Positions 58,775 through 64,000 of a DNA stretch of 64,000 nt are shown here, piece by piece; position 1 is the first letter of the stretch, and every line of letters begins with the position of its first letter. Position numbers and translations under genes: made by a program. This DNA is from an uncultured Thermomicrobium sp. (lineage in GTDB: Bacteria; Chloroflexota; Chloroflexia; Thermomicrobiales; Thermomicrobiaceae): the NCBI GenBank assembly GCA_938028665.1, contig CALIMB010000014.1, positions 1-64,000 of the forward strand. The letters are read 5' to 3'. The notes beneath the pieces were generated by a model. It had not been told where the DNA came from. It worked only from the letters and a program-made list of their open reading frames with translations, and did no database searches.

Positions 58775-59052
58775 CTCGTGCGGACGAGGCGGAACTGTAC
58801 GAGCTGCTGATGGAAATGGATGCTTTAGAGGAGCTCCTCGAGGAACTCGAAGAGCGCGGACTTGGGTCCCTTGCTGATCTTGAGGAGCAGCTCGCAGGGG
58901 AACCGCACCATGAGGATTTGTGGGCACTCGCTCGGGAACTGCGGACTCGGGGGATTGGTTCACCAGCGGATATCGAGCAGAAACTTGCGGAGCTAGAGCA
59001 GCAAATCGAGGAGTTGGGAGCACCAGATTCTGACTGGGCTCAGCCGAATTAA
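58771..59052 (+). CDS. Small acidic coiled-coil-like protein with an internal repeat
   Basis: GTG start overlapping the upstream stop; LLEELEERGLGSLADLEEQLAG...ALARELRTRGIGSPADIEQKLAELEQQIEEL. Confidence 0.65.
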   Translation: MTRADEAELYELLMEMDALEELLEELEERGLGSLADLEEQLAGEPHHEDLWALARELRTRGIGSPADIEQKLAELEQQIEELGAPDSDWAQPN

Positions 59053-59068
59053 CGCGTGGACAGGAAGG

Positions 59069-60421
59069 ATGGAAAGTCTCTTCCCGGCGCCTCAGCGCAA
59101 ATCGCAGCGACAAGTTGCTCCATTAGCAGAGCGGATGCGCCCACGCTCACTCGATGAGTTTGTGGGGCAGGAGCATCTGGTCGGTCCGGAATCCGTACTA
59201 CGTACGATGATCGAGCAGGATCGGCTTGTCTCGCTTCTCCTCTGGGGTCCACCCGGCTGCGGTAAGACGACACTTGCGCGTCTCATCGCGGAGCAAGCGC
59301 GGGCCAGGGTTATCTCACTTTCTGCAGTCAGTGCGACGGTCGCTGACATTCGTCGAGCTGTGCAAGAGGCGCACGAGCGACTGGCTCGCTACGGCCAACG
59401 GACAATTGTCTTTGTTGACGAAATCCATCGTTTCAATCGAGCACAACAAGACGCACTGTTACCAGCTGTGGAAGACGGTACCATCGTCTTCATTGGGGCG
59501 ACAACGGAAAATCCTTCGTTTGAAGTGAATGCACCGCTTCTCTCTCGCTGTCACGTGGTAGTGCTGGAGCCGCTCTCCGACGAAGCCATCCGGACGCTTG
59601 TGGTACGAGCGTTGGCTGATCACGAGCGTGGTCTTGGAGAGTTGAATCTTCGCATCGAACCAGCGGCACTCGAACTCCTTGTCAACTTGGCGAACGGTGA
59701 TGCACGGAGGGCACTCAACACACTCGAACTAGCAGCTACGGCGACTCGAAATGGAATCATCACCCCAGAGGTTGTGCGCCGTGCTGCAATGCGACGAGCG
59801 AGTGTCTATGACCGCGCGGGAGACGCACACTACGATGCAATCTCAGCCTTGCATAAGTCGATCCGCGGTTCAGATCCAGACGCGAGCTTGTACTGGTTGG
59901 CGCGTATGCTCGAGCACGGTGAGGATCCACTGTATATTGCGCGTCGCCTGGTTCGGGTAGCGACTGAGGATGTTGGGCTCGCAGATCCCCACGCACTCGT
60001 CGTTGCTGTTGCGGCCCAGCAGGCTGTGCACTTTGTTGGCATGCCCGAAGGTGCTTTGGCTCTCGCTGAGGCAGCGGTGTATCTGGCGCTCGCTCCGAAG
60101 AGCAACGCGCTCTACCGCGCCTATAGTGCTGCCTGCCAGGATGTGGTCGAGTCTCGGAATGATCCGGTACCGCTCCACTTGCGCAATGCGCCGACCAAGC
60201 TTCTGCGAGAACTTGGCTGGGGAGCAGGCTATCAGTATCCCCATGAGGAGCCGGACGCAATCGGGCGGCAAGAGTACTTACCGCAGCGTCTGCGGGGTCG
60301 CCGCTACTACGAGCCGACAGACCGTGGTTGGGAAGCTCGGCTCAGGGAGCGCTTAGCAGCTATCCGTGCAGGTCGTGGGACCGGTTCACCAAGCTTGCGT
60401 TCAGCAGAGGGGCAGGAGTGA
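59069..60421 (+). CDS. rarA: Replication-associated recombination protein RarA/MgsA-type AAA ATPase
   Basis: [59 protein letters not shown]...[57 protein letters not shown]. Confidence 0.95.
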   Translation: MESLFPAPQRKSQRQVAPLAERMRPRSLDEFVGQEHLVGPESVLRTMIEQDRLVSLLLWGPPGCGKTTLARLIAEQARARVISLSAVSATVADIRRAVQEAHERLARYGQRTIVFVDEIHRFNRAQQDALLPAVEDGTIVFIGATTENPSFEVNAPLLSRCHVVVLEPLSDEAIRTLVVRALADHERGLGELNLRIEPAALELLVNLANGDARRALNTLELAATATRNGIITPEVVRRAAMRRASVYDRAGDAHYDAISALHKSIRGSDPDASLYWLARMLEHGEDPLYIARRLVRVATEDVGLADPHALVVAVAAQQAVHFVGMPEGALALAEAAVYLALAPKSNALYRAYSAACQDVVESRNDPVPLHLRNAPTKLLRELGWGAGYQYPHEEPDAIGRQEYLPQRLRGRRYYEPTDRGWEARLRERLAAIRAGRGTGSPSLRSAEGQE

Positions 60422-61149
60422 ACGAGGCAACGTTGCCAGTTCGACAAGATCGCGCCAACGACGAGCTCCGACCGGTGGAGATCATTCCAAATTACATTCC
60501 GTATGCTGAGGGCTCAGCACTCATCATGCTCGGCGGCACGCATGTGCTCTGTGCTGCGACGGTTGAGGAGCGTGTCCCGGGTTTTCTGGCTGGGAGCGGA
60601 CAGGGCTGGATCACTGCTGAGTATGGAATGCTGCCGCGTAGCGGACGCGAGCGAATTCCCCGTGAGCGAGCCGGCCCGGGCGGTCGGACGGCCGAAATCC
60701 AGCGACTGATCGGACGATCTCTGCGCGCAGCGGTTGATCTTTCGGCACTCGGCGAGCGGACGATCATTATCGACTGTGATGTCATTCGGGCTGATGGTGG
60801 GACCAGGACGGCGGCTATCACGGGCGGGTGGGTCGCGTTATATCTGGCACTCGAGCGACTCGTTGGCGCCGGGCAACTTGTCGTACTACCGATCGTCCGG
60901 CAAGTCGCGGCGGTCAGCGTTGGAATTGTTCATGGCGAGCCGCGACTCGACCTCGAGTATGCCGAGGACAGCAGTGCCGAAGTGGACATGAACGTTGTGA
61001 TGACAGACCGCGGCGAGTTTGTCGAGTTGCAGGGCACCGCAGAGGGGCAGCCGTTCGGCCGGGAGTGTCTTGACCAGCTACTGGAGCTTGCTGAGCGCGG
61101 GATCAGCGAGTTGATGGTCGCACAGCGGCGCGCACTCCAGCTCGGTTGA
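60418..61149 (+). CDS. rph: Ribonuclease PH
   Basis: [133 protein letters not shown] start overlapping the rarA stop. Confidence 0.96.
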   Translation: MNEATLPVRQDRANDELRPVEIIPNYIPYAEGSALIMLGGTHVLCAATVEERVPGFLAGSGQGWITAEYGMLPRSGRERIPRERAGPGGRTAEIQRLIGRSLRAAVDLSALGERTIIIDCDVIRADGGTRTAAITGGWVALYLALERLVGAGQLVVLPIVRQVAAVSVGIVHGEPRLDLEYAEDSSAEVDMNVVMTDRGEFVELQGTAEGQPFGRECLDQLLELAERGISELMVAQRRALQLG

Positions 61150-61154
61150 CGACG

Positions 61155-61763
61155 TCAGCTTTCGATTTCAAGGTGTTCCTTCGTGCTTGGCACTTGTCCG
61201 GCAATCCGCGGATCCTGCGCGGTGGCAACGTCAAGTGCCCGGGCTAACGCTTTGAAGACCGCCTCAATTTGATGGTGTGTGTTCTGGCCGTAAAGCTGAA
61301 CGATATGAATCGTGATACGGGCTTCGCGAGCCAGTGTCTCCAAAAAGTGGCGCACGAGGTCACACTCGAGTTGCCCGATGGCGCCGGCTGGGAAGGGATC
61401 ACGGTGGATAAAAACGCCGCGACCACTCAGGTCGATGGCAATGTGCGCAAGTGCCTCGTCCATTGGCACAGCAGCGTCACCCATGCGTCGGAGACCGCGC
61501 CAGTCGCCGAGCGCCCGGCGTAGTGCTTGGCCAAGGCAAATGGCGATGTCTTCGACCGTGTGGTGCGCATCCACGTGCAAGTCACCGCGCGCCTGTACTG
61601 TGAGATCGAAGCGTCCGTGTCGCGCGAAGAGGGTCAGAAAATGATCCAGTGCCCCGATGCCAGTCTCGATACTCGCCTGCCCTGTTCCATCGATAGTCAG
61701 CGTCAGGGCAATGGCCGTCTCGGCGGTTGTGCGCTCGACACGCGCTCGTCGCTGTTCAGTCAT
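61155..61763 (-). CDS. hisB: Imidazoleglycerol-phosphate dehydratase
   Basis: RVERTTAETAIALTLTIDGTGQASIETGIGALDHFLTLFARHGRFDLTVQARGDLHVDAHHTVEDIAICLGQALRRALGDWRGLRRMGDAAVPMDEALA. Confidence 0.96.
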   Translation of the reverse strand: MTEQRRARVERTTAETAIALTLTIDGTGQASIETGIGALDHFLTLFARHGRFDLTVQARGDLHVDAHHTVEDIAICLGQALRRALGDWRGLRRMGDAAVPMDEALAHIAIDLSGRGVFIHRDPFPAGAIGQLECDLVRHFLETLAREARITIHIVQLYGQNTHHQIEAVFKALARALDVATAQDPRIAGQVPSTKEHLEIES

Positions 61764-61784
61764 CCGTTCATTCCTCCCGTCTTT

Positions 61785-62936
61785 TTAGAATTCGTCGAGC
61801 GCAGCCAGGATGCGATCCGTGTGCTCAGGGGTACCGACTGTGATGCGGAGGTAATCGCGAAGCCACTCGTCGTCATAACGGCGGACAACGATTGCCGAGC
61901 GGAGCAGGTGCGCATGAAGCTCGTGGGCACGGCCGTCGTGGATGCGGCAGAGAATGAAATTCCCGTGCGAGGGGAACGGTGTCAAGAATGAGTAGCGACG
62001 CAGTGCCCGGTAGAGCCGACCACGCTCGAGACGAATCTGCATCACTCGCTGCATGAGCCAGGAACGGTCTTCCAGTGCAGCTGCGACTGCTGCCTGTGCA
62101 ACAGCGCTCACATTGAATGGTTGCTTGACACGCCATAGCGCTGTCTTGAGGCGAAGCGGAAAGATGCCGTACCCAATCCGCAGGCCTGCGAGACCTGCCC
62201 ACTTACTGAAGGTACGCAAGATGACGAGGTTGTCGTACTGATCTGCAAACTGCTGCAGCGTCTGACCAGCGAACTCGTAATAGGCCTCATCCAAGATGAC
62301 TAGTATTCCTGTGCGCAGGATCCGCGTGAGTTGCTGTGGTGTGACCAGGTTGCCAGTTGGATTGTTGGGCGAGGCAAGGAAGATAAGCTTGGTACGTGAG
62401 GAGACCGCGGCTTCGATTGCGTCAACGTCGAGGTCGAACTGGGGTGTGCGTGGCACCGTCACAACGTGGGCGCCGAACAGGGGCGGTCGTGACAGGTAGA
62501 CGCCGAAGCTTGGTACAGGAACGATGACCTCGTCGCCAGGCTCGATGGTAGCGAGCAACAGGAGATCGATCAGTTCGTCTGATCCGTTGCCGAGCAAAAT
62601 GCGCTCGGCCGGAGCTCCGGTGTAGGCTGCAAGTGCTGCTCGCGCGCGTCGCTGATCGGGGTCAGGGTACAGATGCAAGTCGGTGAGCGAGGCCAACGTT
62701 GCAATGACCGAAGGTGGTGGTCCGTAGGGATTCTCATTCGCGTCCAACTTGGCGACAAATTCTGGCGGTACACCCAAGCGTTCAGCAATCGCCTCGCGGC
62801 TTTCAACTGGCAGATACTCAACTATGTTTTCTGCGCTTGTTCTCACGTGTACCGAGCTTTTTGCTTCCACACTTGCCTCCTCTCTTGCAATCATGCCTGG
62901 CCGGAAGAGTATCCTCGGGTGCCACCCGCTTGCCAA
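61785..62936 (-). CDS. hisC: Histidinol-phosphate aminotransferase; start possibly internal at 62894
   Basis: KLDANENPYGPPPSVIATLASLTDLHLYPDPDQRRARAALAAYTGAPAERILLGNGSDELIDLLLLATIEPGDEVIVPVPSFGVYLSR...FLASPNNPTGNLV...VILDEAYYEFAG...ILRTFSKWAGLAGLRIGYGI. Confidence 0.94.
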   Translation of the reverse strand: MASGWHPRILFRPGMIAREEASVEAKSSVHVRTSAENIVEYLPVESREAIAERLGVPPEFVAKLDANENPYGPPPSVIATLASLTDLHLYPDPDQRRARAALAAYTGAPAERILLGNGSDELIDLLLLATIEPGDEVIVPVPSFGVYLSRPPLFGAHVVTVPRTPQFDLDVDAIEAAVSSRTKLIFLASPNNPTGNLVTPQQLTRILRTGILVILDEAYYEFAGQTLQQFADQYDNLVILRTFSKWAGLAGLRIGYGIFPLRLKTALWRVKQPFNVSAVAQAAVAAALEDRSWLMQRVMQIRLERGRLYRALRRYSFLTPFPSHGNFILCRIHDGRAHELHAHLLRSAIVVRRYDDEWLRDYLRITVGTPEHTDRILAALDEF

Positions 62937-62939
62937 GCG

Positions 62940-64000
62940 GTGAGACGTGTCGTGCTCTCCATTGTGTTCGCCTTCGCGCTCCTCCCGTGGGCCGTCGCGG
63001 GGGTGACTGCTGCCCCAGACAGATCGCTTGGTGCAGCCAGAAGCGCTGCAACGCAGCTAACCGATACCCCAGTAGTCACAGCCCGTGCCAGCTTCGTTGT
63101 CGATATCACAGCTGGAGTAGCATTGTGGTCGGATGATGCCGACGCGCGGCTTCCCCCGGCAAGTACAACGAAGATCATCACCGCGTTGACTGTACGCCGC
63201 GTGCTTGCTCCAGACGAGTGGGTGATAGTCGAGCCGGGTGACCTGGTGGACCGGATGATCTACTCGAATGCTGGCCTCCAAGTTGGTGATCGGCTTCAAG
63301 TTCGAGACCTGCTTGCTGCACTCCTAGTTGCCTCGGCCGGAGACGCAGCCCTGGCGTTAGCGCGTGTCGGTGGCCAGCGGATCGCGGTAGGTGAGGAGGA
63401 TGCGCGAGCTGCGTTTGTCGCTGCGATGAATGAGGAAGCGCGTCGCATTGGGCTTCGTTCCTCAGTCTTTGTCACGCCAGATGGTCGCGATGTGCCTGGA
63501 CAAGTAGCGACTGCCCGTGACCTGGCGATCGCTGCTCAGCATCTTCTGTCTGATCCATTGCTCGCGGAGCTCGTCGCGGCTCCGTCCATTGAGATCGAAA
63601 TCGAGGGTCCTCAAGCACGGAAGGTCACGCTCGCGAATACAAACCAGCTTCTGGCTGCCTCCGACGTGATCGGTGTGAAGACCGGGACAAGTCCTGCTGC
63701 AGGTCAATGCTTAGTGGCTGCTGTTCGTCGCGGCCATAACATCGTTGTGCTCGTGATTCTCGGAAGTCAGGATCGGTATGCTGATGCATCTGTGCTTCTC
63801 AGCTGGCTTGATCAACACTATCGCTGGCTGACGCTCGACGGAAGTACCTTTCCTGAGCTTGCGGTGCTAAGGAGGTTCCGCATCGTTCCAGCGCTGACGC
63901 CAACTATCGTCATACCTGCTGACCGTGCGCCAGAGGTTAAACTTGACGTCACCTATCGCCCGGCTGCATGGGGAACCGTTGGTACGGTACGATTGCGCAT
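62940..64000 (+). CDS. D-alanyl-D-alanine carboxypeptidase (S11/PBP5 type), partial, continues off the right edge
   Basis: Manual translation from GTG at 62940: VRRVVLSIVFAFALLPWAVAGVTAAP...ASFVVDITAGVALWSDDADARLPPASTTKIITALTVRRVL...VASAGDAALALARVGG...TPDGRDVPGQVATARDLAIAAQHLL...VIGVKTGTSPAAGQCLVAAV (SxxK and KTG present). Absent from the ORF track because it has no stop in the window. Confidence 0.88.
   Translation, partial: MRRVVLSIVFAFALLPWAVAGVTAAPDRSLGAARSAATQLTDTPVVTARASFVVDITAGVALWSDDADARLPPASTTKIITALTVRRVLAPDEWVIVEPGDLVDRMIYSNAGLQVGDRLQVRDLLAALLVASAGDAALALARVGGQRIAVGEEDARAAFVAAMNEEARRIGLRSSVFVTPDGRDVPGQVATARDLAIAAQHLLSDPLLAELVAAPSIEIEIEGPQARKVTLANTNQLLAASDVIGVKTGTSPAAGQCLVAAVRRGHNIVVLVILGSQDRYADASVLLSWLDQHYRWLTLDGSTFPELAVLRRFRIVPALTPTIVIPADRAPEVKLDVTYRPAAWGTVGTVRLR

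Overview
This is a high-GC, gene-dense bacterial chromosomal window. Gene content and order look Thermomicrobia/Chloroflexota-like, but that is inference; no rRNA or taxonomic search was possible. I find no phage, IS element, integron or CRISPR array. Recognisable blocks: an edge-truncated MMPL transporter; an OtsA-like trehalose-phosphate synthase; a Fur-family regulator plus sufCBDSUT operon, divergent from a second SufU/NifU-like gene across a perfect Fur-type inverted repeat; tandem YtcJ-like amidohydrolases; an oligopeptide ABC transporter whose binding protein is interrupted by an in-frame TAA; a TPP riboswitch with thiD-thiG-thiE-tenI-thiS; secA; a group-3b-type [NiFe] hydrogenase operon with a cyclic-nucleotide-binding-domain protein inside it; an aquaporin/GlpF; a copper-delivery module (PCuAC, two SCO-like proteins, a His-rich membrane protein); dapA-dapB; a glycosyltransferase; tRNA-Arg(CCT) and tRNA-Pro(CGG); selA; dnaG; a dGTPase; uvrC; a Sua5/YrdC-type protein; a MGDG-synthase-like glycosyltransferase; rarA; rph; hisB; hisC; and an edge-truncated D-Ala-D-Ala carboxypeptidase. 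The most unusual signal is a set of decayed genes that the ORF track does not show. These are a vanillate/syringate O-demethylase-like (GcvT-fold) pseudogene with at least six in-frame stops, a zf-TFIIB zinc-finger pseudogene, a frameshifted Pro/Thr-linker lipoprotein, a frameshifted small membrane protein, and the TAA-interrupted ABC binding protein. I did not find a clearly novel defence or mobile system.
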